From PHAA01 sp963665865 (GTDB lineage Bacteria; Bacillota; Syntrophomonadia; Syntrophomonadales; Syntrophomonadaceae): 64,000 bases of DNA. Position numbers and translations under genes: made by a program. The notes below the pieces were generated by a model. The model ran no database searches. It saw nothing but the letters and a program-made list of their open reading frames with translations, and was not told the origin of the DNA. The stretch is from NCBI GenBank assembly GCA_963665865.2, contig CAXXWF010000001.1, positions 3,658,001-3,722,000 on the forward strand. Direction: 5' to 3'. How positions within the stretch are numbered: position 1 is the first letter of the stretch; the number at the start of each line of letters is the position of its first letter. Below, piece by piece: positions 9,069 through 17,865 of the stretch.

Positions 9069-9698
9069 ATGAAGATCAGGTGGCGCGGCCATGCTTCATT
9101 CATTATTGAAACGGGGAATAAAACAATAGTCATGGACCCCTTCAATGCAGACTATGGTTACCCCATGACGCCGGTCACCGCAGATATTGTAACCGTAAGC
9201 CATGATCACCGTGATCATAATGCGGTGGTGACCATTGATGGTCAGCCCCGCGTTATCTTGGGTTCTGGCACGGTCGAGATGGAAGGGATAAGCATAACCG
9301 GCATTGCGTCATACCATGACCGCAGTGCTGGTCGGGAACGGGGGCTTAACACCATTTTCAAGATTTTAGCGGAAGGCTTGGGACTGGTGCACTTGGGCGA
9401 TTTGGGGCAGATTCTATCTGCCCAGCAGGTGAGGGAAATAGGAACTGTAGACGTTTTACTGGTGCCGGTGGGAGGAAGATATACCATTGATGCAGGAGAG
9501 GCGGTGGAGATTGTGCAGACATTGCAGCCTAAAATTGTAATCCCCATGCACTTTGCCACCCCCCATCTATCCTTTGCCTTGGCTCCGGTTGAAGGATTTC
9601 TATCACATTATGATACGGTCATAAAAAAACCGTATCTGGAAGTCAATGCGGACAACCTCGGGCTGGACCAGAGAATCATAATCCTTGAGTATCTTTAG
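9069..9698 (+). CDS. UlaG-like metal-dependent hydrolase (UPF0173 type)
   Basis: A 209-residue MBL-fold protein. The metal motif SHDHRDHN lies near residue 45, with further ligands at VHLGDLGQ (about 115) and IPMHF (about 160). The UPF0173 branch is close in length and motifs to L-ascorbate-6-phosphate lactonase UlaG, but most members have no known substrate. It starts two bases after rpoE, so it is co-transcribed with it. Substrate not assigned. Confidence 0.82.
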   Translation: MKIRWRGHASFIIETGNKTIVMDPFNADYGYPMTPVTADIVTVSHDHRDHNAVVTIDGQPRVILGSGTVEMEGISITGIASYHDRSAGRERGLNTIFKILAEGLGLVHLGDLGQILSAQQVREIGTVDVLLVPVGGRYTIDAGEAVEIVQTLQPKIVIPMHFATPHLSFALAPVEGFLSHYDTVIKKPYLEVNADNLGLDQRIIILEYL

Positions 9699-9723
9699 GG
9701 GCGATAAAGGAATAAAACCAGGC

Positions 9724-9752
9724 AAAATAAACTGAGTAAAAGTTTATTTTTT
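9724..9752 (+). terminator. AT-rich intrinsic terminator after the UlaG-like gene
   Basis: AAATAAACT pairs perfectly with AGTTTATTT across a seven-base loop and is followed by T residues. The stem is weak because it contains only one G-C pair. It separates the argS-rpoE-UlaG cluster from the pyrG promoter. Confidence 0.5.
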
Positions 9753-9766
9753 GATTGCACTTAGGG

Positions 9767-9796
9767 TTGACCTCCTCAGTCCAGGCAGGGTAAAAT
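9767..9796 (+). promoter_or_regulatory. Promoter of pyrG
   Basis: TTGACC at 9767-9772 and TAAAAT at 9791-9796 are 18 bases apart. Transcription would begin about 35-40 bases upstream of the pyrG start. The predicted first bases are not a run beginning GGGC, so the reiterative-initiation control known for B. subtilis pyrG is not evident here, and no leader terminator is seen. Confidence 0.65.
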
Positions 9797-9842
9797 TCAA
9801 TAGGTTGGGATAATTAGTTGCGGGAAAGCGAGGTCAGGTTAA

Positions 9843-11435
9843 GTGACAAAGTATATATTTATTACCGGTGGCGTAGTTTCTTCGTTAGGAAAAGGAATTA
9901 CGGCCGCCTCACTGGGCAGGCTCTTAAAAAGCAGGGGTCTAACAGTGGCATTGCAGAAATTTGATCCCTATATAAATGTTGATCCTGGCACGATGAGTCC
10001 CTACCAGCATGGCGAAGTATACGTCACCGATGATGGTGCTGAAACTGATTTAGATGTAGGCCATTATGAACGTTTTGTGGATGAAAACCTTACTCAGTAT
10101 GCCAATTGTACTACGGGAAGAATATATCAGACGGTGCTTGATAAAGAACGGCGGGGTGATTACCTGGGACAGACCGTCCAGGTTATTCCGCACATCACCA
10201 ATGAGATTAAAGAGCGGGTCATGCTGATTGAGCATAAGGCCCATCCGGATGTAGTAATCAGCGAAATTGGCGGTACCGTCGGCGACATAGAATCCCTGCC
10301 CTTTCTGGAAGCTATTCGCCAGTTAAAATATGAACTAGGTAAAGACCGGGTTATGTACATACATGTTACCTTAATCCCCTACATAAAAGCCGCCGGAGAA
10401 TTGAAGACTAAACCCAGCCAGCACAGTGTCAAAGAATTGCGTAGTATTGGCATACAGCCCGACATACTGGTGTGCCGGACGGTAAAGGATCTATCTGAAG
10501 ATATCAAGGCTAAACTAGCCCTGTTTTGTGATGTGGATAGGGAAGCGGTCATTCAATTAAAGGATGCCGATTCTATCTATGAAGTACCTTTAATGTTAGC
10601 CCAGGAAGGCTTTGACCGAGAGGTCGTCAAGCGATTGGGTCTAGACTGCGGGGAAGCCGATCTGGTCGAGTGGGCCGAGATGGTGAAACGGATCGGGCAA
10701 GTGGATAAAAAGGTTACTGTCGGCCTGGTAGGGAAATATGTTGAACTTCAGGATGCATATCTAAGTATAGTTGAATCCTTACGCCATGCCGGTTTTCAAT
10801 ATAATTGCGAAGTTGATATTAAGTGGATATTTGCGGAAGACATCGAAAAACTAGGCCCCGACCAAATATTGGCGGGAGTGGATGCAATTCTAGTGCCCGG
10901 CGGTTTTGGTGAGCGGGGAATTGAAGGCAAGATTGCCACCGCCGGCTACGCCCGCCAAAAGAGAATTCCATTTCTAGGGATATGCTTGGGGATGCAGTGC
11001 GCTGTTATTGAATTTGCCCGTAATGTATGCGGTTTATCGGGGGCCAACAGTTCTGAATTCGATACCGGGACCACCTATCCAGTAGTGCACCTTATGTCAG
11101 AGCAGGAGAACATTGCGAATAAAGGCGGTACCATGCGCCTGGGGGTTTATCCTTGTGTAATAGAGCCTGGCACCATGGTTCGTGAAGCCTATGGACAGGA
11201 GTTTATAAACGAAAGACACCGTCACCGCTATGAGATTAATAACATATACCGCGAGGACCTCGAAAAGAATGGTTTGAAAATATGCGGACTATCTCCGGAC
11301 AGAAATTTGGTGGAGATCATTGAGTTGCCAGGGCATCCGTGGTTTGTGGGCTGCCAATTCCATCCTGAATATAAATCCCGGCCCAACCGACCACACCCGT
11401 TGTTCCTGGGATTAATAAAAGCGGCAATTAAATAG
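9843..11435 (+). CDS. pyrG: CTP synthase
   Basis: A 530-residue enzyme making CTP from UTP, ATP and glutamine. The N-terminal amidoligase domain begins TKYIFITGGVVSSLGKG (P-loop) and the C-terminal class I glutaminase domain has the nucleophile motif LGICLGMQ and the HPE triad motif QFHPEYKSRP. The start is a GTG after a weak AGGT site. Upstream promoter and downstream terminator make it a single-gene unit. Full length, no anomaly. Confidence 0.97.
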   Translation: MTKYIFITGGVVSSLGKGITAASLGRLLKSRGLTVALQKFDPYINVDPGTMSPYQHGEVYVTDDGAETDLDVGHYERFVDENLTQYANCTTGRIYQTVLDKERRGDYLGQTVQVIPHITNEIKERVMLIEHKAHPDVVISEIGGTVGDIESLPFLEAIRQLKYELGKDRVMYIHVTLIPYIKAAGELKTKPSQHSVKELRSIGIQPDILVCRTVKDLSEDIKAKLALFCDVDREAVIQLKDADSIYEVPLMLAQEGFDREVVKRLGLDCGEADLVEWAEMVKRIGQVDKKVTVGLVGKYVELQDAYLSIVESLRHAGFQYNCEVDIKWIFAEDIEKLGPDQILAGVDAILVPGGFGERGIEGKIATAGYARQKRIPFLGICLGMQCAVIEFARNVCGLSGANSSEFDTGTTYPVVHLMSEQENIANKGGTMRLGVYPCVIEPGTMVREAYGQEFINERHRHRYEINNIYREDLEKNGLKICGLSPDRNLVEIIELPGHPWFVGCQFHPEYKSRPNRPHPLFLGLIKAAIK

Positions 11436-11440
11436 TATAA

Positions 11441-11466
11441 AAGCGAGCTGAAAGCTCGCTTTTTTG
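11441..11466 (+). terminator. Intrinsic terminator after pyrG
   Basis: AAGCGAGCT and AGCTCGCTT form a perfect nine-base stem with a three-base loop, followed by a run of T. Confidence 0.9.
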
Positions 11467-11531
11467 CAAGCATACCTCCTAATTATTATGGTAAGACTAA
11501 CAAGGAGACCGATAATACGAGGAGAATAATC

Positions 11532-12605
11532 ATGTTTACGACTAGAATTATCGATATAAAAGAGAAGAATCGCTATAATGATTTTGTGAGAATGCACCCC
11601 AAAGGACATTTCCTGCAAACATGGGAATGGGGAGAGGTAAAGCGGGGGATGGGGTGGCTGCCTTTGCCGCTGGTTCTGGAACAAGATGGGGAAATAATAG
11701 GGTCTTTACTTATTTTAAAAAGAAGATTGCCCCTACCGGGAATAAAACGATGCATATTTTATGCTCCACGCGGTCCGGTAGTGGACATAAAAAGCCTGGA
11801 GCACTGCCAGGCTCTTTTGGCTGGAGCCGAGCGTGCCGCCCGCGATCATGGGGCTATATTTTTAAAGATTGATCCGGATGTACCTACTGAAAATAGTGAT
11901 TTCAAGGATATCTTGCACCAATGTGAATTCCAGCGCAACGATACCGGACTTGATTTTGAAGGAGTACAGCCTGCATTTGTCTTTCAATTGGACATTAACC
12001 CGTCAACCATTAAATTACTGGAAAATATGCATAGTAAAACTCGCTACAATATAAAGCTGGCCTCCAAAAAGGGCGTGACCATTAGACAAGCGGAGGGTAA
12101 GCAAGATTTACCCTCCTTTTATGCAATACTGCAGGAGACAGCCGCCCGAGACCATTTCTTGATCCGGGGTTATGAGTATTTTGAAATGATATGGGATCAA
12201 ATGGTGGAGAATGGACTGGCGCAAATATTTCTGGCTGAATTTGAGGGACGGGTTGTATCGGCAACACTGGCTCTAATCCTGGGGAGAAAGGCTTGGTATC
12301 TATATGGGGCCTCCAGTAACGATTATCGCAATGTTATGCCCAATTATCTTATACAATGGGAAATGATCCGCTGGGCTAAGGAGCAGGGCTGTACGGTTTA
12401 TGATTTTCGAGGGGTGTCCGGGGATTTAGACGAGAACAATCCACTTTATGGCCTGTATCGTTTCAAAAAGGGTTTTAATGGGGACCTTATCGAATTTATC
12501 GGCGATTGGGACAGGGTATACTCGCCTACCTTATATTTCGCATGGACCAGAGCTTTACCCTTCTATAAGAACGTAAGTCGCGGAATATTAAAAAAGAGGG
12601 GTTGA
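11532..12605 (+). CDS. FemAB/FemX-family peptidyltransferase
   Basis: A 357-residue protein with the two GNAT-like domains of the FemABX family. Recognisable blocks are FLQTWEWGEVK near residue 30, SKTRYNIKLA near 165 and the C-terminal FRGVSGD and LYRFKKGF blocks. Family members transfer an amino acid from aminoacyl-tRNA to the lipid II stem peptide as an interpeptide bridge. ATG after GAGGAGA. It is 30 bases upstream of a racemase-fold gene, so the two may cooperate in wall peptide modification. The amino acid used is unknown. Confidence 0.85.
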   Translation: MFTTRIIDIKEKNRYNDFVRMHPKGHFLQTWEWGEVKRGMGWLPLPLVLEQDGEIIGSLLILKRRLPLPGIKRCIFYAPRGPVVDIKSLEHCQALLAGAERAARDHGAIFLKIDPDVPTENSDFKDILHQCEFQRNDTGLDFEGVQPAFVFQLDINPSTIKLLENMHSKTRYNIKLASKKGVTIRQAEGKQDLPSFYAILQETAARDHFLIRGYEYFEMIWDQMVENGLAQIFLAEFEGRVVSATLALILGRKAWYLYGASSNDYRNVMPNYLIQWEMIRWAKEQGCTVYDFRGVSGDLDENNPLYGLYRFKKGFNGDLIEFIGDWDRVYSPTLYFAWTRALPFYKNVSRGILKKRG

Positions 12606-12635
12606 CATTGTACTCCAGAGAGGACTGGCGAGATA

Positions 12636-13835
12636 ATGGATAAATGGATTGAAATTAATATGGATGCGGTCAAGCACAACCTTCGGGAAGTAAAGTCCTT
12701 GCTGGGGGGAAAAACGAGATTAATTGCCGTAGTTAAAGCGAATGCCTATGGACATGGAGCCGAAGCAATTGCGCGGATTCTCTGTCAGAATGGTGTAGAT
12801 TTTCTGGGAGTCAGCTTCTTTTATGAAGCGATGCAGTTAAGGAGTGCTGGGATAAAAGCAGATATCCTGATGTTCAGTCCGCTAGTTAGTGAAGCAGATG
12901 TTAAGGATTCGATCAGGAACTACCTGACTTTCACCATTGGATCGGATAATGATCGTGAACTCCTGGAAAGAGTATGCGCCCCAATAAACCTGCAAGTGAA
13001 GGTCCACCTGAAGATAGAGACCGGCTTGGGACGTTTTGGTTTGAATGAGGAAGACGCCGTTCGCGTCTGCCAACGATTGTTCCCTAATAAACAGGTGCTG
13101 GTGGAGGGTATCTATACCCACGCAGCTGACCCGACTTCACACGATTATACCATGCAGCAGTTTCAGAAATTCATGCAGGTAGTAAATCGATTAGAACGAG
13201 AAGGCTTTGTTATCCCGATTAAACATATGGCTAATAGCGCGGTGGTTTTACGTTCAACTGACATGTACCTTGATGCCGTTCGCATCGGGACACTCTTATC
13301 AGGGCAGCATCCGGTCGGTAATTTCCCCACGCGTTTACAGTTGCAGGATCCTTACCGCTTCAAGAGTCGCATTATTTCTCTCCAGACGCTGCCCCAAGGA
13401 AGCTTCCTTGCCTACTATCGCTCCTACAAATTAAAACGAACAGCTCAGATTGCAGTGATACCGGTGGGATTTAATGATGGACTAGCGGTGGAGGTAGCCA
13501 ACCAGCCGCGGGGATTTTTAGATATGTTAAAAAAGCTGGCTAAAATGATACTTGGTTATTATAATGTAAGCCGCTTTAATCTATATGTAACTATAAAAGG
13601 AAAGGACTACCCTATTCGCGGAAAAGTATTTATGCAGATGGCGCTGGTGGAAATCCCCTTGGAGGACGAAGTAAACATAGGCGATGAGGTAGAGGTACCG
13701 GTGCGCAAAACCCTGGCTTCTCCCAATATAAACAGGTGGTATGTTCGGGATGGAGAGACGGGACAAAGGGCTTTTGATGAAGGTAAGCAAGCCTTGGAAG
13801 AGCCCGAGAATGGACAACAAAGTGGGGTAACATAG
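12636..13835 (+). CDS. Divergent alanine-racemase-fold protein
   Basis: A 399-residue PLP-barrel protein. The N-terminus has the PLP lysine motif AVVKANAYGHG (Lys34), so cofactor binding is likely. Alignment by eye with classical Alr suggests that the catalytic tyrosine of the GYxDG motif is Phe279 (PVGFNDG) and that the MDQ motif after GR is MQM (Gln334). Family length and both domains are retained. It may racemise another amino acid, act differently, or be inactive. It forms an operon with the FemAB gene. The name Alr is deliberately not given. Confidence 0.72.
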   Translation: MDKWIEINMDAVKHNLREVKSLLGGKTRLIAVVKANAYGHGAEAIARILCQNGVDFLGVSFFYEAMQLRSAGIKADILMFSPLVSEADVKDSIRNYLTFTIGSDNDRELLERVCAPINLQVKVHLKIETGLGRFGLNEEDAVRVCQRLFPNKQVLVEGIYTHAADPTSHDYTMQQFQKFMQVVNRLEREGFVIPIKHMANSAVVLRSTDMYLDAVRIGTLLSGQHPVGNFPTRLQLQDPYRFKSRIISLQTLPQGSFLAYYRSYKLKRTAQIAVIPVGFNDGLAVEVANQPRGFLDMLKKLAKMILGYYNVSRFNLYVTIKGKDYPIRGKVFMQMALVEIPLEDEVNIGDEVEVPVRKTLASPNINRWYVRDGETGQRAFDEGKQALEEPENGQQSGVT

Positions 13836-13894
13836 AAATAATAGAAAGAATAACCGGCAAACCAAAGAATTACATTTAATGTAGTGGTAATATT

Positions 13895-13903
13895 TGGTAT
13901 AAT
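13895..13903 (+). promoter_or_regulatory. Extended -10 promoter upstream of spo0F
   Basis: TGGTATAAT has a perfect -10 box with the extended TGn element. The position 17 bases upstream is only TTTAAT, so recognition would rely on the extended element. No clear sigma-H promoter, which drives spo0F in Bacillus, was recognised. Confidence 0.5.
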
Positions 13904-13979
13904 GAGCTTGGGTTAAGGTAGGCTGATTTTATTTAGGCAGAAGCAGCTTTAATATATGATAGGATTGGGGGTATTAGGG

Positions 13980-14351
13980 ATGAGCGGTAAGATGCTTATT
14001 GTGGACGATCAAAAAGGGGTTAGACGTCTCTTGGAGGAACTTTTCAAGAAAGAAGGCTGGAATGTCAGGATTGCCGGGGATGGCTTGGAGGCAATTGATA
14101 AAGTTGAAGAAATGGTTCCTGACCTCATATTGATGGATGTAAAAATGCCCAATATGAATGGCTTGGAAGCGACTCATGAAATTATGGGAAGGAATCCCGA
14201 TATCCCCATAATAATGATGACCGCCTACGGAGAAATTGAGGTGGTCAAACAAGCATTGGATGCAGGGGTTAAAAGGTGCATCAGTAAACCTTTTGACATT
14301 ATGGTGCTCCGAGATTTGGTTAATCAATTGATGATAGAAATGGCATCATAG
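13980..14351 (+). CDS. spo0F: Spo0F-like sporulation response regulator
   Basis: A 123-residue single-domain receiver with no output domain, the length of Spo0F. Acidic pocket residues are in IVDDQ, the phosphoacceptor is in LILMDVKMPNMNG, the Thr in MMTAYGE, and the Lys in ISKPF. Spo0F relays phosphate from sensor kinases to Spo0B and Spo0A. Its place between pyrG and an fba/tal/glpX/rho series is the B. subtilis order and supports the name over generic CheY-like proteins. The ATG at 13980 follows GGGGG; an ATG at 13956 is in frame but lacks a ribosome site. Confidence 0.85.
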   Translation: MSGKMLIVDDQKGVRRLLEELFKKEGWNVRIAGDGLEAIDKVEEMVPDLILMDVKMPNMNGLEATHEIMGRNPDIPIIMMTAYGEIEVVKQALDAGVKRCISKPFDIMVLRDLVNQLMIEMAS

Positions 14352-14766
14352 AAATACAGTTGATCGCCAGTTTAGGATACTTACGCTGTTAATCCTGGTT
14401 ATTTATATCATTATCGGTAAAATTAGCGTAGTATTACTTTGTCTTCAATTGTAATACCGCATGGCTTAATCCCCCGTTTTGTCCTGCAGAGATTTACCGC
14501 GACGAAAAATGCCCTGAATTAGGATTGAAAGTATATTAGAATATAAATAGCAATGTATTAACATAAAGATAATAATGAGGTGATTTCTTAATGGTCCTGG
14601 TTTCAGTTACGGAGTTGCTGCCGGGATGCGACGGTAGCCATAATTAGAGAAAAAATCAAAGTTTTTGGTAGTTCCGGCCAAGCTTAAAGGCTGCGAAAGA
14701 GATACCACATTATGCTCCTCTGTTTTTCCTGCGTTTCAAATAGTTTTTCCTGAAAGGAGTGTTTTT
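14352..14766 (+). other. Region between spo0F and tal
   Basis: About 415 bases. Apart from the aldolase remnant at 14591-14687 there is an AT-rich stretch (14500-14580) that could contain a promoter, with TATAAA-like boxes but no confident -35. The 80 bases after the remnant lead into the tal ribosome site AAAGGAG at 14753. No riboswitch was recognised. Confidence 0.4.
14591..14687 (+). pseudogene. fbaA: Internally deleted fructose-bisphosphate aldolase gene (class II)
   Basis: After a good ribosome site (GAGGTGAT), an ATG opens MVLVSVTELLP, which resembles the N-terminus of class II aldolases of the FbaA type. About 60 bases later a different frame encodes REKIKVFGSSGQA and a stop at 14685-14687, which resembles the end of the same enzyme family (REK/R...FGSSG). 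The full gene would be about 850 bases; here the middle is missing and the ends are out of frame. The location between spo0F and tal is exactly where fbaA sits in B. subtilis. The match is by eye, not by alignment. Confidence 0.65.
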
Positions 14767-15408
14767 TTGCGAATTTTTATTGATTCTGCTAACATAGAAG
14801 AAATAAAAGAGATTAATGATATGGGATTTTTGGATGGTGTAACCACCAACCCAAGTTTGGTTGCCAAGGAAAAGAAGGATTATCCCACGGTGGTCAAACA
14901 AATCTGCAGTATTGTAAATGGACCAATAAGCGCGGAGGTCCTTGGCTTGGATCTTGCTTCCATGATCAGGGAAGCCCACGATCTGGCTGCTATTCACCCC
15001 AATGTAGTAATCAAAATACCCATGACAGAGGTTGGCCTGCAAGCCATTAATATTCTGGCAGGAGAGAATATCCGTACCAATGCCACCCTGATATTTTCCG
15101 CTGCCCAGGCCCTGTTGGCTGCTCGCGCCGGAGCAAGTTTTGTAAGTCCTTTTCTCGGCCGGGTTGATGACAATGGGAATAATGGGTTGATCTTGCTGGA
15201 GGAAATTGTTAGTATCTTTAACCAATTCGAGCTTTCTACCGAGGTTATAGCTGCAAGTATCAGGCATCCCATACATTTTATTGAATCTGCCCGGATTGGT
15301 TCCCATATTGCTACTGTTCCTTACACAATTATTAAACAGATGATTAAACATCCACTAACTGATGCAGGTATTGAAAAATTTATGAATGATTGGAAGCAGG
15401 CGTTCTAA
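14767..15408 (+). CDS. tal: Transaldolase (small, MipB/TalC type)
   Basis: A 213-residue TIM-barrel enzyme of the short transaldolase/fructose-6-phosphate aldolase family, acting in the non-oxidative pentose phosphate path. The N-terminus is RIFIDSANIEEIKEIN with GVTTNPSL; the Schiff-base lysine is in NVVIKIPMT; SPFLGRVDDNG is also typical. The TTG at 14767 is chosen because AAAGGAG lies seven bases before it and gives the exact family N-terminus; the frame is open upstream but overlaps the aldolase remnant. Followed by glpX 18 bases later. Confidence 0.93.
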   Translation: MRIFIDSANIEEIKEINDMGFLDGVTTNPSLVAKEKKDYPTVVKQICSIVNGPISAEVLGLDLASMIREAHDLAAIHPNVVIKIPMTEVGLQAINILAGENIRTNATLIFSAAQALLAARAGASFVSPFLGRVDDNGNNGLILLEEIVSIFNQFELSTEVIAASIRHPIHFIESARIGSHIATVPYTIIKQMIKHPLTDAGIEKFMNDWKQAF

Positions 15409-15426
15409 GAACTGGGAGGGTTTTGT

Positions 15427-16413
15427 ATGGAGAGAGAATTAGCTCTTGAGTTTGCAAGAGTGACCGAAGCGGCTGCGTTGGCAGCGGCCCGCTGGGTGGG
15501 CAGAGGCAAAAAGGATGCCGCGGATGATGCTGCCGTAACCGCGATGCGAGTGATGTTTGATACAGTATCCATCGATGGGGTGGTTGTCATCGGAGAGGGA
15601 GAGATGGATGAAGCCCCGATGCTGTATATTGGAGAGAGGGTGGGACTGGGAGTTCCGCCGCAAGTAGATATTGCCGTTGACCCCTTGGAAGGAACCAACA
15701 TTGTTGCAAAAGGTCTTACCGGAGCTATTGCGGTACTAGCATCAGCTCCCCGGGGTAGTTTGCTGCATGCTCCTGATATGTATATGGATAAAATTGCGGT
15801 AGGGCCCCTGTGCAAGGGCAGGGTTTTCCTGGATGCACCTGTGAAGGAGAATATGCGTCAGGTAGCGAAAGCTTTGGACAAGTCGTTAAGCGAAGTAACC
15901 GCGGTTATATTGGATCGTGAGCGCCATCAGGGTATTATTGAAGAAGTTCGCAGCACTGGAGCGCGCATTAAACTAATTTCCGATGGTGATGTTTCTCCAG
16001 GGGTAGCTACTGCCTATCCGGATTCAGGGGTAGATATACTGCTGGGGATCGGTGGAGCACCGGAAGGGGTGATTACCGCGGCCGCGCTGAAGTGTCTGGA
16101 AGGTGACTTTCAAGCCCGATTGATTCCCGAAAATGACGATGAAATCCGCCGGTGTTTGGAGATGGGCATAAAGGATACTAAACAATTATTTTCAATTGAT
16201 GAACTGGTTAAATCAGACGATGTAATATTTGTTGCTACTGGTATTACCGATTCATTTTTACTCAAGGGAGTAACATATTTACAGGGACACGCTATTACTC
16301 AAACAATAGTAATGAGAAGCAAATCAGGAACCATCAGATTTATTGAAGCCAATCATCGCCTCGATAAAAAACCTTTGTTTAGCGATCATCGCATCAAACT
16401 CCGGATGGAGTAG
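15427..16413 (+). CDS. glpX: Class II fructose-1,6-bisphosphatase
   Basis: A 328-residue enzyme of gluconeogenesis, hydrolysing fructose 1,6-bisphosphate. Metal and substrate motifs seen are DGVVVIGEGEMDEAPML (about 45-62), DPLEGTN (about 85) and ILLGIGGAPEGVITAAALK (about 205). ATG after GGGAGGG. It is in one transcription unit with tal. Its substrate would normally come from or feed to the aldolase whose gene is broken upstream, so another aldolase must exist elsewhere if the pathway is active. Confidence 0.95.
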   Translation: MERELALEFARVTEAAALAAARWVGRGKKDAADDAAVTAMRVMFDTVSIDGVVVIGEGEMDEAPMLYIGERVGLGVPPQVDIAVDPLEGTNIVAKGLTGAIAVLASAPRGSLLHAPDMYMDKIAVGPLCKGRVFLDAPVKENMRQVAKALDKSLSEVTAVILDRERHQGIIEEVRSTGARIKLISDGDVSPGVATAYPDSGVDILLGIGGAPEGVITAAALKCLEGDFQARLIPENDDEIRRCLEMGIKDTKQLFSIDELVKSDDVIFVATGITDSFLLKGVTYLQGHAITQTIVMRSKSGTIRFIEANHRLDKKPLFSDHRIKLRME

Positions 16414-16499
16414 TAATACCTCCCATCCGGTGCAAATCTTTCCCCTGGTACTTTCCATCAAATTCACAACTATGTAAATATATAGAGAGGAGCAACAAA

Positions 16500-17777
16500 T
16501 TGAATATATCCGAATTGGAAAATAAGACTATGCTGGAACTGTACCAGATTGCCAGGGATGTCAATTTGGGCGGCTATTCCAAACTGCGCAAAAAAGAATT
16601 AGTGTTCGAGATTACCAAAGCCCTGACTCATTCTAATGAACTGCTGCAAGCTTCAGGAGTCCTGGAGATCATGAATGATGGCTATGGATTCCTACGACCC
16701 TTTGCATATGTTCCAAGTCATGAGGATATTTACGTGTCGCCATCCCAGATCAGAAAATTTGATCTGCGTACGGGTGACCGGGTAGGTGGACAAGTAAGAC
16801 CGCCCAAGGATAGTGAAAGATTTTTCGCACTTTTGAAAGTTGAAGATGTAAATGGCTTTCCACCGGAAGATGCGGTTAAACGAATTCATTTCGATGCGCT
16901 TACCCCTCTCTATCCTACTGAAAGACTGACTCTTGCCACTGAATCGCTAGAGCTTTCCACCCGCCTGATAGATTTAGTGGCTCCCATTGGCAAAGGGCAG
17001 CGGGGTCTTATCGTAGCACCACCTAAAGCCGGCAAAACCATGCTTTTGCAAAAAATGGCCCAGGGCATAACCAAAAACCACCCTGAGGTGGTCGTAATTA
17101 TCCTGCTGGTGGACGAACGTCCCGAAGAGGTAACCGACATGCAGCGTTCCACCGAGGCTGAAGTAGTAGCCTCGACTTTTGATGAACCACCCGAGAACCA
17201 TGTGAAAATTACGGAGATGGTACTTGAAAGAGCTAAACGTTTGGTTGAACATAAAAAAGATGTAGTCATATTAATGGACAGTATAACTCGTTTAGCCCGA
17301 GCACATAATCTAGTTGTTCCTCCTAGTGGCAGAACCTTATCCGGGGGGATTGATCCGGCATCTCTGATTAAACCCAAGCGATTCTTTGGAGCCGCCCGTA
17401 ACATAGAGGAAGGCGGCAGTTTGACGATTATTGCCACAGCCTTGGTGGAAACTGGCTCTCGCATGGATGAAGTCATTTTCGAAGAGTTTAAGGGTACCGG
17501 CAATATGGAACTGGTGTTGGATCGTAAACTGTCCGAACGCAGAATTTTCCCGGCCATTGATCTGAAGAGATCAGGAACACGCAAGGAAGAACTCCTATTC
17601 AATGCCGAAGAAATGGAACTGATGTGGAATCTACGCAATGCTTTCAGCGAATATAACGCGGTAGAAACGATGCAAATGATGATAGATACCATGAAAAAAA
17701 CCAAATCTAATGAGGACCTCCTGCGAGCGGCACCTATCATTTTTGGAAAAAAGGAATATTCACGAAATAACCGCTAA
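16500..17777 (+). CDS. rho: Transcription termination factor Rho
   Basis: A 425-residue hexameric RNA helicase. The N-terminal helical Rho domain (residues 1-45) precedes the RNA-binding cold-shock fold (GYGFLRP, about 60-65) and the ATPase core with Walker A PPKAGKTML (about 175), DERPEEVTDM and the Q/R-loop region. The start is a TTG after GAGGAG. It follows glpX as in B. subtilis. Confidence 0.97.
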   Translation: MNISELENKTMLELYQIARDVNLGGYSKLRKKELVFEITKALTHSNELLQASGVLEIMNDGYGFLRPFAYVPSHEDIYVSPSQIRKFDLRTGDRVGGQVRPPKDSERFFALLKVEDVNGFPPEDAVKRIHFDALTPLYPTERLTLATESLELSTRLIDLVAPIGKGQRGLIVAPPKAGKTMLLQKMAQGITKNHPEVVVIILLVDERPEEVTDMQRSTEAEVVASTFDEPPENHVKITEMVLERAKRLVEHKKDVVILMDSITRLARAHNLVVPPSGRTLSGGIDPASLIKPKRFFGAARNIEEGGSLTIIATALVETGSRMDEVIFEEFKGTGNMELVLDRKLSERRIFPAIDLKRSGTRKEELLFNAEEMELMWNLRNAFSEYNAVETMQMMIDTMKKTKSNEDLLRAAPIIFGKKEYSRNNR

Positions 17778-17865
17778 AAACTGCATAATCACCCGCTATT
17801 CTGTTAAAACTATGGATTAGAAAGCCCCGCATATTTTGCTGCGGAGCAGAATAGAGGTGAAAGAA

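Noticed and set aside
14591..14700. Cyclic-di-GMP riboswitch before tal
   Set aside because: The GGTAGCC and other fragments do not form the needed helices; the aldolase remnant explains the sequence better.
14710..15351. Open frame antisense to tal (213 residues)
   Set aside because: Covered by the transaldolase gene with intact motifs; no ribosome site or family.
16910..17740. Long open frame antisense to rho (276 residues)
   Set aside because: It is the shadow of rho codon usage; rho is strongly supported by its motifs, and the antisense protein has no recognisable domain.
17820..17855. CCGCA/TGCGG stem after rho as a terminator
   Set aside because: Only five pairs and no T run.
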